Assembly: GCF_004015795.1 (NCBI RefSeq)
Contig: NZ_ML137218.1
Span: 359,548-423,547 of the forward strand
Direction of reading: 5' to 3'
Length of the DNA stretch: 64,000 bases
Origin: Falsirhodobacter deserti
Lineage (GTDB): Bacteria; Pseudomonadota; Alphaproteobacteria; Rhodobacterales; Rhodobacteraceae
Positions 26,782 to 34,524 of the stretch are shown here, piece by piece. The translations under genes were made by a program, and so were the position numbers. The notes under the pieces were generated by a model. The model searched no databases, was not told the DNA's origin, and saw only the letters and a program-made list of their open reading frames with translations. Numbering within the stretch: position 1 is the stretch's first letter; each line of letters begins with the position of its first letter.

Positions 26782-26915
26782 CAGGCTGCGTAATACCCGA
26801 ACATCTGGTCCAGATCAGAGGGTGCGGGCGTTTTGGCGGTTTTTTCGGCTTCGCGGCGGTAATAGTCCAGTGCGGCGGTGCCGGCGTCGGGCTTGGCGGG
26901 CGTGGTGGCTGTCAT
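26781..26915 (-). CDS. Small soluble protein, 44 residues
   Basis: A short gene starting MTATTPAKPDAG and ending SDLDQMFGYYAA. It has an excellent ribosome site (GAAGGAGA, seven bases before the ATG), a coherent sequence with LDYYRREAEKTA in the middle, and its TGA overlaps the ATG of the next small gene. The strong start signal and the coupling argue that it is real. It has no membrane segment or known domain. Confidence 0.7.
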   Translation of the reverse strand: MTATTPAKPDAGTAALDYYRREAEKTAKTPAPSDLDQMFGYYAA

Positions 26916-27044
26916 GGTGATCTCTCCTTCACGGTTGACAGATAGTGTCTGCACCCTTCCGCCACCACGCCCCTTTGTGCATGTGCGTCATGCGGAAGAT
27001 GCAAGGCGGATGGCGAAGCGGGGCGTGCGCCCTATTTCAAGGGG

Positions 27045-27551
27045 ATGGAACACGGATATTCACGCATCGTCCTGATGGGCGTCCCGGGCACGGGAAAAAC
27101 CACGATTGGCCGCGCCCTGTCGCGTGCAACCGGCCTGCGGTATCTGGACGGCGACGCAATGCATACGGGCCGGGCGCTGCAGCGCATGGCGGAAGGCGTC
27201 CCTCTTGGGGATGAGGATTGCTGGCCTTGGCTGGTGCGCGTGGGCAACGCGCTTTCCAATCCGCCGCTGATTGCCGGGTGTTCGACCCTCAAACGCAGCT
27301 ATCGCGATCTGCTGCGCAGTATTGCCGGACCCATCGCCTTTGTTCACCTGACGGGCGCGCCTGCCGTTATCGCGCGCCGGATGCACGGACGACCGAGCCC
27401 GTCCATGCCAGCGGATCTGGCCAGACAGTTTGCCGATCTTCAGCCGCCCGAACCAGACGAACAGTCTCTGACAATCGACATCGACCAGCCGCTGGAAGTG
27501 ATCGTGGCGAATATTCAGGCTGCCATGGGCTTTGCACCCGCAAGCCGGTAG
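27045..27551 (+). CDS. Gluconokinase-like P-loop kinase
   Basis: 168 residues. Fold and motifs follow the gluconate/shikimate kinase family: P-loop MGVPGTGKTTIG at residue 11, YLDGDAMHTG, RMAEGVPLGDEDCWPWL and TLKRSYRDLLR. Gluconokinases usually read GVSGSGKST and DGDxLHPxxN, so both the P-loop and the substrate motif are altered and the true substrate is uncertain. The ATG follows an AAGGGG with almost no spacing. Its 3' end overlaps comM by 37 bases. Confidence 0.75.
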   Translation: MEHGYSRIVLMGVPGTGKTTIGRALSRATGLRYLDGDAMHTGRALQRMAEGVPLGDEDCWPWLVRVGNALSNPPLIAGCSTLKRSYRDLLRSIAGPIAFVHLTGAPAVIARRMHGRPSPSMPADLARQFADLQPPEPDEQSLTIDIDQPLEVIVANIQAAMGFAPASR

Positions 27552-29029
27552 CCCACCGCCTCGGCCACATGGGGCTGCCGGACGGTTTCGCTTCCATCCA
27601 GATCGGCAATCGTACGGGCAACACGCAGAATGCGGTGATATCCGCGCGCCGACAGGCCGAAACGTTCGGCAACCCGTCCCAGCAAGGCGCGACCCTGATC
27701 GTCGGGTGTTGCAACCTCGTCCAGCAGTGCGCCTTCGGCTTCGGCATTGGTGCGTATGCCGTGGCTGGCGAAGCGCTGCGCCTGCACGTGCCGCGCGCTT
27801 GCCACCCGCTGCGCGATGGTGGCCGAGCTTTCGCCCGTGGCCGGGCCGTCCAGGTCGCTCCACCCGACGGCGGGAACATCCAGCCGGATGTCGAACCGGT
27901 CCATCAGCGGGCCAGAGATGCGGCCCAGATAATCTTCCCCGCAAACCGGCACGCGAGCGCAGGCACGCGCCGGATCGGACATGTATCCGCAGCGGCACGG
28001 GTTGGCCGCAGCAACCAGCAGGAACCGGCAGGGATAGCGGATATGCGCGCTGGCGCGGGAGACCATGATTTCCCCCGTCTCGATCGGCTGGCGCAGGGTT
28101 TCCAGAACCTGACGCGGAAATTCGGGGAATTCGTCAAGAAACAGCACACCGTTATGGGCAAGGCTCAACTCTCCCGGTTTTGCCGCGCGCCCACCCCCCG
28201 TGATGGCGGTGGCCGAGGCAGTGTGGTGCGGCGCGCGGAACGGGCGTTCGCGCCGGATGCCGCCTTCCAGCAGGCCGGCAACCGAATGGATGGTAGAGGT
28301 TTCAAGCGCCTCGACCGCCGAAAGGGGCGGCAGGATGCCGGGCAAACGCGCGGCAAGCATGGACTTGCCGGAACCGGGCGTGCCCACCATCAGCATGTGG
28401 TGCCGCCCTGCCGCCGCAATTTCCAGTGCGCGCTTGGCCCGTTCCTGCCCCTTCACGTCGCGGAAGTCGCGCCGGGTTTCGGGTGCAGGGGCTTCCCCCG
28501 CTTCCACAGGACGGAGGTGGGATTTTCCGGTGAAATGATGCACCACGTCCAGAAGCGAGGATGCCGCCAGAACCTCGGTCGCGCCCACCCATGCCGCTTC
28601 CGGCCCGCAGGCGCGCGGGCAGACCAGCGCGCGATCCGCCTCGGCCGCCGCCATCGCGGCCGGCAGCGCCCCAACCACCGGCATCAGCCGCCCGTCCAGC
28701 GACAATTCGCCCAGCGATACCGTGCCCTCCACCTCGTCCTTCGGCAGGATATCCATGGCGGCCAGCAGGGCCAGCGCGATGGGCAGATCGAAATGCGATC
28801 CTTCCTTGGGCAGATCGGCAGGGGCAAGGTTGATGGCGATCCGCCGCGAAGGCAGGGCGATGGACATGGCATCCAGTGCCGCCCGGATCCTTTCCTTCGC
28901 CTCGCTGACAGCCTTGTCGGGCAGGCCGACGATGGCAAAGGCCGGAAGGCCGGGGGATACGGCGCACTGCACTTCCACCAACCGGGCCTCCACCCCTTCG
29001 AATGCGACGGTATAGGCCCGTGTGACCAT
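27515..29029 (-). CDS. comM: YifB-family Mg-chelatase-like AAA ATPase (ComM)
   Basis: 504 residues. The N-terminal Lon-protease-like fold (MVTRAYTVAFEGVEARLVEV, GLPAFAIVGLPDKAVSEAKERIRAAL) is followed by the AAA domain with Walker A MVGTPGSGKSMLA near residue 220, Walker B VLFLDEFPEF and a C-terminal chelatase-type segment (CRCGYMSDPARAC). ComM is a hexameric branch-migration helicase used in natural transformation. In Rhodobacter capsulatus it is needed to integrate gene-transfer-agent DNA. AAGGGGG precedes the ATG and a CtrA-like site lies directly upstream. Confidence 0.95.
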   Translation of the reverse strand: MVTRAYTVAFEGVEARLVEVQCAVSPGLPAFAIVGLPDKAVSEAKERIRAALDAMSIALPSRRIAINLAPADLPKEGSHFDLPIALALLAAMDILPKDEVEGTVSLGELSLDGRLMPVVGALPAAMAAAEADRALVCPRACGPEAAWVGATEVLAASSLLDVVHHFTGKSHLRPVEAGEAPAPETRRDFRDVKGQERAKRALEIAAAGRHHMLMVGTPGSGKSMLAARLPGILPPLSAVEALETSTIHSVAGLLEGGIRRERPFRAPHHTASATAITGGGRAAKPGELSLAHNGVLFLDEFPEFPRQVLETLRQPIETGEIMVSRASAHIRYPCRFLLVAAANPCRCGYMSDPARACARVPVCGEDYLGRISGPLMDRFDIRLDVPAVGWSDLDGPATGESSATIAQRVASARHVQAQRFASHGIRTNAEAEGALLDEVATPDDQGRALLGRVAERFGLSARGYHRILRVARTIADLDGSETVRQPHVAEAVGYRLAGAKPMAA

Positions 29030-29042
29030 GCTGCCCCCTTGG

Positions 29043-29057
29043 TTAAGGAAGCGTTAG
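29043..29057 (-). promoter_or_regulatory. CtrA-like site upstream of comM
   Basis: Plus strand reads TTAA-GGAAGCG-TTAG; on the gene's strand CTAA-N7-TTAACC. This matches the CtrA consensus TTAA-N7-TTAAC except for one base in one half. It lies 14 bases before the comM start codon. Together with the perfect site at dprA it suggests common control. Confidence 0.45.
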
Positions 29058-29143
29058 CCTTGGCCGGTTGATGAAAGGTTAATCCGGCAGGCCATCAGCA
29101 ATATGTCGCGGATGTAAAAAATCGCCTTGAAGCAACTTTTTCC

Positions 29144-29169
29144 GGAACTAGTGCGCAGGCTTCGCCGTT
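29144..29169 (+). promoter_or_regulatory. Candidate stress-sigma promoter (GGAAC-N17-CGTT) before rpoH
   Basis: GGAAC at 29144-29148 and CGTT at 29166-29169 with exactly 17 bases between fit the consensus recognised by EcfG-type general-stress sigma factors of alphaproteobacteria. It would start transcription about 85-90 bases before rpoH. Rhodobacterales often lack EcfG, so a different ECF factor or a chance match is possible. Confidence 0.35.
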
Positions 29170-29263
29170 GCACATCCGAACACAGGTGCCGCGCCACGAT
29201 GGAAAGTGGGGCGGAAATGCCTCGGGTCAAGGGACCCACGGACAGTAAGAGGGAGCCTTCCAC

Positions 29264-30139
29264 ATGCCGCTTGACGCCTTCAGCGACCAGACCATGTCCC
29301 GCCGTGCAATGAAAGCCGAGTTGCTGGACGCGGAAACCGAATTGCGCCTTGCCTATGCGTGGCGCGACCAGCGGGATGAACAAGCCCTTCACCGCCTGAT
29401 CACCGCCTATATGCGTTTGGCGATTTCGATGGCGGCCAAGTTCCGCCGCTATGGCGCGCCGATGAACGACCTGATTCAGGAGGCAAGCCTCGGCCTGATG
29501 AAGGCTGCCGACAAGTTCGATCCCGATCGCGGCGTGCGCTTTTCCACCTATGCCGTGTGGTGGATCAAGGCGTCGATCCAGGATTACGTGATGCGCAACT
29601 GGTCGATGGTGCGCACCGGTTCCACCTCCAGCCAGAAGGCGCTGTTCTTCAACATGCGGCGCGTTCAGGCAAAGCTGGAGCGGGAGGCAGAGGCACGGGG
29701 CGAAACCCTTGACGGGCACCAGCTGCGCCACATGATCGCGACTGAGGTCGGTGTTCCGCTGGCGGATGTGGAGATGATGGAAGGCCGCCTATCGGGCACG
29801 GATTTTTCGCTGAACGCCACCCAATCCTCGGACGAGGAAGGCCGTGAGTGGATCGATGCGTTGGAAGATGAAGCCGCTCAGGCGGCCGAGCAGGTGGAAG
29901 GCGCCCACGACGCCGAATGCCTTCGCGGCTGGCTGATCAGTGCGATCCAGGGGCTCAACCCGCGCGAGCGCTTCATCGTGACCGAGCGGAAGCTGCGCGA
30001 TGCCCCCCGCACGCTGGAGTCGCTGGGCGAGGAGCTGGGCCTTTCCAAGGAGCGTGTTCGCCAGCTGGAAGCTGCCGCCTTCACCAAGATGCGTCGCAGC
30101 CTCGAGACGCAAAGCCGCGAGGTTCACCACTTCCTTTGA
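29264..30139 (+). CDS. rpoH: RNA polymerase sigma factor RpoH (sigma-32 type, probably RpoHII)
   Basis: 291 residues. Sigma region 2 (NDLIQEASLGLMKAADKFD, RFSTYAVWWIKASIQDYVMRNW; quoted in part) lies at about 65-115, directly followed by the RpoH box QKALFFNMR that separates sigma-32 from other sigma factors. Region 4 with helix-turn-helix ESLGEELGLSKERVRQLE is at 245-275. The Rhodobacter group has two RpoH factors; the N-terminus and the neighbouring coaBC/dut genes suggest the second, oxidative-stress one, but that is inference. The 234-base gap to comM carries a GGAAC-N17-CGTT motif. Confidence 0.9.
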   Translation: MPLDAFSDQTMSRRAMKAELLDAETELRLAYAWRDQRDEQALHRLITAYMRLAISMAAKFRRYGAPMNDLIQEASLGLMKAADKFDPDRGVRFSTYAVWWIKASIQDYVMRNWSMVRTGSTSSQKALFFNMRRVQAKLEREAEARGETLDGHQLRHMIATEVGVPLADVEMMEGRLSGTDFSLNATQSSDEEGREWIDALEDEAAQAAEQVEGAHDAECLRGWLISAIQGLNPRERFIVTERKLRDAPRTLESLGEELGLSKERVRQLEAAAFTKMRRSLETQSREVHHFL

Positions 30140-30190
30140 CGTTGAGTTGCCCTTGCCCCCCGCCTATGTCTGGCGGGAACGGAGGGCGAC

Positions 30191-31405
30191 ATGCTTCAGG
30201 GAAAACGCATTCTTCTGGTGATCGGCGGCGGTATCGCCGCTTACAAGGCGCTGGACCTGATCCGGCGCCTTCGCGAACGCGGCGCGGCGGTCACCCCCGT
30301 TCTTACAGCCTCGGGCAGTCAGTTCGTCACGCCGCTGGCTGTTTCCGCATTGGCAGGTTCCAAGGTCTATCGTGACCTGTTCGACCTGACGGACGAGGCG
30401 GAGATGGGCCATATCCAGCTTTCCCGTTCTGCCGACCTGATCGTGGTTGCACCTGCGACGGCGGATCTGATGGCGCGCATGGCGGCAGGGCGGGCGGATG
30501 ATCTTGCCTCTACGTTGCTGCTGGCCACCGATACGCCCGTGCTGGTTGCCCCGGCGATGAACGTGCGGATGTGGGACCATCCGGCCACCCGCCGCAACAT
30601 CGCCACCCTTCGCGGCGACGGCATTGCCTTCGTGGGCCCGAATGACGGGTCGATGGCCTGCGGCGAATACGGTCCGGGCCGCATGTCCGAACCGCTGGAA
30701 ATCGTCGCCGCGGTGGAGGCGCATTTCCGTGCCGGGCCGCTGGCCGGAAAGCATATCCTCGTAACCTCCGGCCCGACGCATGAACCTATCGATCCGGTGC
30801 GCTATATCGCGAACCGCTCCTCGGGCGCGCAGGGAACGGCCATTGCCCGTGCACTGATCGCCCTTGGGGCCCGTATCACCTTCGTGACCGGCCCGGCGGA
30901 GGTTCCGCCCCCCGAAGGCGCAGATGTGGTGCGCGTGCAAACGGCGCGGGACATGCTGGCGGCGGTTCAGGCCGCGCTTCCTGCGGATGCAGCCATCTTC
31001 GCAGCGGCCGTGGCCGATTGGCACGTCGCCAATGCCGGCGCATCCAAGCTGAAGAAAACCAAAGGCGGCATGGCGCTGGAATTCGCCGAGAACCCTGACA
31101 TCCTTGCCATGGTTTCGCATCTGCCGGATCGCCCTGCGCTGGTGGTGGGCTTCGCCGCCGAAACCGATGACGTGATCACCAATGCCACCGCCAAGCGCCT
31201 GCGCAAGGGGTGCGACTGGATCGTTGCCAACGATGTCTCGCCTGCAACGGGCATTATGGGGGGGACGGAAAACGCGGTCACCATCATCCGGCAGGATGGG
31301 GCGGAAACATGGCCGCGCATGGCCAAGGATCAGGTGGCGCGCCGTCTTGCCGTTGCCGTGGCCGAGGCGTTGGGGAACCCCTCCGCCCCCGCCACCGTTT
31401 CCTGA
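30191..31405 (+). CDS. coaBC: Bifunctional phosphopantothenoylcysteine decarboxylase / phosphopantothenate-cysteine ligase
   Basis: 404 residues, making 4'-phosphopantetheine for coenzyme A. The FMN-dependent CoaC half (1-185) shows GGIAAYKALDLIRRL, APAMNVRMWDHP (PAMNxxMW) and the substrate clamp MACGEYGPGRM with the catalytic cysteine. The CoaB half shows TSGPTHEPIDPVRYIANRSSG, AAVADW and KLKKTKGG. GGAGGG precedes the ATG. It probably shares a transcript with the downstream small secreted protein and dut. Confidence 0.96.
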   Translation: MLQGKRILLVIGGGIAAYKALDLIRRLRERGAAVTPVLTASGSQFVTPLAVSALAGSKVYRDLFDLTDEAEMGHIQLSRSADLIVVAPATADLMARMAAGRADDLASTLLLATDTPVLVAPAMNVRMWDHPATRRNIATLRGDGIAFVGPNDGSMACGEYGPGRMSEPLEIVAAVEAHFRAGPLAGKHILVTSGPTHEPIDPVRYIANRSSGAQGTAIARALIALGARITFVTGPAEVPPPEGADVVRVQTARDMLAAVQAALPADAAIFAAAVADWHVANAGASKLKKTKGGMALEFAENPDILAMVSHLPDRPALVVGFAAETDDVITNATAKRLRKGCDWIVANDVSPATGIMGGTENAVTIIRQDGAETWPRMAKDQVARRLAVAVAEALGNPSAPATVS

Positions 31406-31420
31406 AAACAGGAGATGATC

Positions 31421-31813
31421 ATGCTGCGCCTTGCCCTTGCCTTTGCCCTTCTTCCTTTTGCTGCCCTTGCGCAGGACCGGATCGCCTTGCCCGATGGCGC
31501 AACGACCACCCAAGTCGCCGGACAGGCCGGTGACGGCGCCGAGATGCGTTACCTTCTGAACGCGCAGGAAGGCCAGACGCTGAGCCTGACGCTGGATGCG
31601 CCGGACCAGTCCACTGCCTTCGCCATCTTCCCGCCGGGGGAGCAGGCGGCTTCGTTCATCGGCGGGCGTGTGGGAACCGCGTTTTCCGCTGTGCTGCCGA
31701 AAAGCGGGGATTACGCCATCGTTGTCACCCGTTCGGGCAGCGCCGCGGATTTTGCGCTTGATGTGGCCGTCACGAACGAAATGGCAACCGGCGCGCCCGT
31801 TCTGCCGCAATAG
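31421..31813 (+). CDS. Secreted protein resembling inhibitor of g-type lysozyme (PliG-like)
   Basis: 130 residues. AGGAG lies six bases before the ATG at 31421, so this rather than the ATG two codons earlier is the start. A signal peptide (MLRLALAFALLPFAALAQ) is followed by one beta-sandwich domain: RYLLNAQEGQTLSLTLD, FAIFPPGEQAASFIGG, FSAVLPKSGDYAIVVTRSG. The order Y-x-L-x-A-x-x-GQ, FPPG, G-x-F and LPxSGDY-I resembles PliG periplasmic lysozyme inhibitors and pre-peptidase C-like domains. The inhibitor role is a guess from similarity. Confidence 0.7.
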   Translation: MLRLALAFALLPFAALAQDRIALPDGATTTQVAGQAGDGAEMRYLLNAQEGQTLSLTLDAPDQSTAFAIFPPGEQAASFIGGRVGTAFSAVLPKSGDYAIVVTRSGSAADFALDVAVTNEMATGAPVLPQ

Positions 31814-31867
31814 GTTGTTCTTGGCTTTCGCTGCCCCTATCACCCTGCCATGAACAGGAAAGGGACG

Positions 31868-32332
31868 ATGATGACGCCGATGGTCGAGGTGAAGGTGCTG
31901 GATGCGCGGGTGCATGACTGGGGTCTGCCCGCCTATCAAACGGAAGGCGCGGCGGCCGTCGATCTTTTCGCCTGCCTTGATGCCCCCCTGCGGATCGAGG
32001 CTGGCGCACCGGCGGTTCTGGTTCCTGCCGGCATCGCATTGTTCATGGACACGGACCGGATCGCGGCACTGGTGCTGCCCCGTTCGGGTGCGGGCCACAA
32101 GCGCGGCCTGGTTCTGGGCAACCTCGTGGGTCTGATCGATTCCGATTACACGGGCGGCATCATGATCAGCCTGTGGAACCGCAACCCGCAGGGAGAGCCG
32201 ATCGTGGTCGAGCCCGGCGAGCGCGTGGCGCAACTGATGTTCGTTCCCGTCATCCGCCCCGAATTGCGGATCGTGGACGAACATTCGGGCAGCACCGCAC
32301 GCGGCGCCGGAGGGTTCGGATCCACCGGATGA
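31868..32332 (+). CDS. dut: dUTP diphosphatase
   Basis: About 154 residues; hydrolyses dUTP to dUMP, keeping uracil out of DNA. All five trimeric dUTPase motifs are visible: EGAAAVDLFA, PRSGAGHKRG, GLIDSDYTGGIMISLWN, GERVAQLMFVPV and the C-terminal STARGAGGFGSTG. AGGAAAGGGA precedes tandem ATGs at 31868 and 31871, and either could be used. The stop overlaps the next start as ATGA. Confidence 0.96.
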   Translation: MMTPMVEVKVLDARVHDWGLPAYQTEGAAAVDLFACLDAPLRIEAGAPAVLVPAGIALFMDTDRIAALVLPRSGAGHKRGLVLGNLVGLIDSDYTGGIMISLWNRNPQGEPIVVEPGERVAQLMFVPVIRPELRIVDEHSGSTARGAGGFGSTG

Positions 32333-33084
32333 CCCCGGACGAGCTTCACCGCTACAGCCGGCACATCCTGCTGCGGGAAATCGGCGGCACCGGCCAGCGG
32401 AAGCTTGCACAAGCGCGGGTGCTGATGATCGGGGCAGGCGGTCTTGGCGCGCCGGCGCTGATGTATCTGGCGGCTGCGGGGGTCGGGCAGATCACCGTCA
32501 TGGATGGCGACGTGGTGGATCTGACGAACCTTCAGCGTCAGATCGTCCACGATACCCAAAGCGTTGGCGCGAACAAGGCAACCTCTGCCGCGCAAAGGAT
32601 GCGGGCGCTGAACCCCCATGTCGTTGCAACCGCGGTGGAGCGGCACCTGACCGACGCCGACGCGGATCTTGTGGCCGCGCATGATCTTGTTCTGGATGGC
32701 AGCGACAGTTTTGCCACCCGCTATGCAGTGAACCGTCTGGCCGTGCGCGCAGGGGTTCCGCTGGTTTCTGCGGCGCTGACGCAGTGGGAAGGGCAGATCG
32801 GCCTTTTTGGTGATGGCGCTGCCTGTTATGCCTGCGTTTTTCCGGCGGCCCCTGCGCCCCACCTTGTCCCGACTTGCGCCGAGGCGGGGGTGGCCGGCCC
32901 GCTGCCCGGCATCCTTGGCGCGATGATGGCGGCAGAGGCGGTGAAGCATCTGACGGGGGCGGGCCAGACACTTCGCAACCGCCTCATGATCCATGATGCG
33001 CTGTTTGCCGATAATCGCACCATCGCCACGCGCCGCCGCGCGGACTGCCCCGTTTGTGGAACCGGTGCGCACCTTCCCGGTTGA
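32329..33084 (+). CDS. MoeB/ThiF/HesA-family adenylyltransferase
   Basis: 251 residues starting MTPDELHRYSRHILLREIG. E1-like enzyme that adenylates the C-terminus of a ubiquitin-like sulfur carrier (MoaD or ThiS). Nucleotide loop LMIGAGGLGAPALMYLAAAGVG (quoted in part: GAGGLGAPAL), DGDVVDLTNLQRQ, LDGSDSFATRYAVNR, the cysteine loop PTCAEAGVAG, and zinc CxxC pairs CYAC and CPVC. It lacks a rhodanese domain. A MoaD/ThiS partner is not in the window; moaB is 14 kb away. Confidence 0.93.
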   Translation: MTPDELHRYSRHILLREIGGTGQRKLAQARVLMIGAGGLGAPALMYLAAAGVGQITVMDGDVVDLTNLQRQIVHDTQSVGANKATSAAQRMRALNPHVVATAVERHLTDADADLVAAHDLVLDGSDSFATRYAVNRLAVRAGVPLVSAALTQWEGQIGLFGDGAACYACVFPAAPAPHLVPTCAEAGVAGPLPGILGAMMAAEAVKHLTGAGQTLRNRLMIHDALFADNRTIATRRRADCPVCGTGAHLPG

Positions 33085-33107
33085 TCCCCGCGTGAAGGAG
33101 CCTGCCC

Positions 33108-34109
33108 ATGCTGAACGATCTCTCGCTCCCCACGGGGCTGGTCTATGTCGAAGATTCCATGCCTGGAATCCGGCGGCGAAAGGTGGGCAAAGGGTTCTGC
33201 TTCATCGGCCCCGATGGCACGAAGCTTTCGGGGGATGAGCGGAGCCGCTGCCTGAAACTTGCCGTTCCGCCAGCCTATCGCGATGTGTGGATCTGCCCCT
33301 TGCCAAACGGGCATCTGCAGGCCACCGGGATCGACGCGCGGGGCCGCAAGCAATACCGTTACCATCTGAACTGGGCCGAATGGCGGGCCGAACAGAAATA
33401 CGGCAACCTTCCCGCCTTCGGCGCCGCGCTGGGCCGGTTGCGCCGCCGGCTGGATCGTGACCTGAAGGGGGAGGCCGGCGATCTGTCCTTCAGCCTTGCC
33501 GCGATGGTCATGCTGATCGACCGCGCCTATATCCGTGCAGGCACGCCCGCCTATATGCTGGAAAACCGCACCTTCGGGGCCACCACGCTGCTGACGCGGC
33601 ACCTCAGCCTGTCGGAAGGCACCGTCAGGCTGAAGTTCCAGGCGAAGGGCGGCAAGCGCGTGAACCGCGTTCTGCGCGACAAGCGGCTGCACCGCATCAT
33701 GCACCAGATCGGCGATCTGCCGGGGCGGCACCTGTTCACGTGGATCGATGATGAAGGGAAGGTGCATCCCGTCTCCTCGCACCACCTGAACGATTACATC
33801 GCAGATGCTTCTGGCGTCGTGGGCGCCTCGGCCAAGACCTTCCGCACATGGGGCGGATCGCTTGCGGCCTTCACCACAGCGCGTGCCGAAGGGGGCAAGC
33901 TGACCGTGAAGATGATGGCCGAAGCCGCATCGGAGGCGCTGACGAACACGCCCACCATTGCGCGCAAATCCTATATCCACCCGAAGGTCCTTGGCCTTGC
34001 CGACATGCCTGTGGCCGAAAGGCTGGAGTTGATGGAGGCGCTGCCGGATACCGGCGACAGCGCCCTTCGTTCAGATGAACGGCGCCTGCTGGCGCTGCTG
34101 GAGGATTAG
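33108..34109 (+). CDS. DNA topoisomerase IB (poxvirus-type)
   Basis: 333 residues. Type IB enzymes relax supercoils through a 3'-phosphotyrosine. The catalytic set appears as Arg in TTLLTRHLSL, Lys in KFQAKGGKRV, Arg/His in SAKTFRTWGGSLAA and the Tyr nucleophile in IARKSYIHPKV. The N-terminal substrate clamp includes DVWICPLPNGHLQATGIDARGRKQYRYH in part. Many alphaproteobacteria carry this enzyme. Its TAG overlaps the TAA of DUF3008 through TTAG. Confidence 0.95.
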   Translation: MLNDLSLPTGLVYVEDSMPGIRRRKVGKGFCFIGPDGTKLSGDERSRCLKLAVPPAYRDVWICPLPNGHLQATGIDARGRKQYRYHLNWAEWRAEQKYGNLPAFGAALGRLRRRLDRDLKGEAGDLSFSLAAMVMLIDRAYIRAGTPAYMLENRTFGATTLLTRHLSLSEGTVRLKFQAKGGKRVNRVLRDKRLHRIMHQIGDLPGRHLFTWIDDEGKVHPVSSHHLNDYIADASGVVGASAKTFRTWGGSLAAFTTARAEGGKLTVKMMAEAASEALTNTPTIARKSYIHPKVLGLADMPVAERLELMEALPDTGDSALRSDERRLLALLED

Positions 34110-34294
34110 GACTTGCCCGCGTGTTCGGGTTTTCCCTTGCGTTTCGTGTGGGCCAGATCCTCCAGCTGATCCTTGGTCATGGACTTCTCCATGCTGCGGG
34201 ATGCGCCCTTCAGGTCGGATTTCGCAGTCTCTCCCCGCTTGGCGGAAAGGGCAGCGCCCGCAGCTTTCTGCTGGGCTTGCGATTTTGCAGGCAT
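34106..34294 (-). CDS. DUF3008 family small protein
   Basis: 62 residues, very basic and Ala/Lys/Ser-rich, with MPAKSQAQQKAAGAALSAKR, LKGASRSMEKSMTKDQLED and a HTKRKGKPEH tail that define DUF3008. GGAGG is five bases before the ATG. Function unknown; the composition suggests nucleic-acid association or a stress-related role. It follows the Pro-rich gene by 11 bases. Confidence 0.88.
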   Translation of the reverse strand: MPAKSQAQQKAAGAALSAKRGETAKSDLKGASRSMEKSMTKDQLEDLAHTKRKGKPEHAGKS

Positions 34295-34305
34295 TGGCGC
34301 CTCCG

Positions 34306-34488
34306 TCAGCCGTGGATGGGCGGAGTGATCTCGCCGGGGTTGGGCAGGTCCGGATCTTCTGCAGGCGGGATCAGTGGCGGATCGGGCATGGGATCGGGAT
34401 AATGGTCGGGGCCCGGTGTGGGCGGCGGTTCCATGGGGGGCGTATCGCCGGGAACGGGAACGCCAACGGCTTGAAGCTGGTCGGTCAT
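34306..34488 (-). CDS. Proline-rich small protein
   Basis: 60 residues, about one third proline (GDTPPMEPPPTPGPDHYPD, PPLIPPAEDPDLPNPGE), acidic and without a membrane segment. AGGAGG is six bases before the ATG, which supports it being expressed. It lies between AAG and DUF3008 on the same strand. No known domain; likely disordered. Confidence 0.75.
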   Translation of the reverse strand: MTDQLQAVGVPVPGDTPPMEPPPTPGPDHYPDPMPDPPLIPPAEDPDLPNPGEITPPIHG

Positions 34489-34524
34489 GATGTCCTCCTA
34501 TCCTGAACAAACCGGTCAACCCCG

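Noticed and set aside
29246-29250. TAAGA as the -10 of an RpoE promoter for rpoH
   Set aside because: No matching -35 lies at the proper distance, and transcription would begin almost at the start codon, removing the ribosome site.
29054-29731. 225-codon minus-strand frame overlapping the rpoH 5' half
   Set aside because: It has no ribosome site or known motifs and covers conserved sigma region 2 of rpoH on the other strand.
30164-32410. 748-codon antisense frame across coaBC and dut
   Set aside because: It runs opposite three well-identified genes and has the composition of a codon-position shadow.
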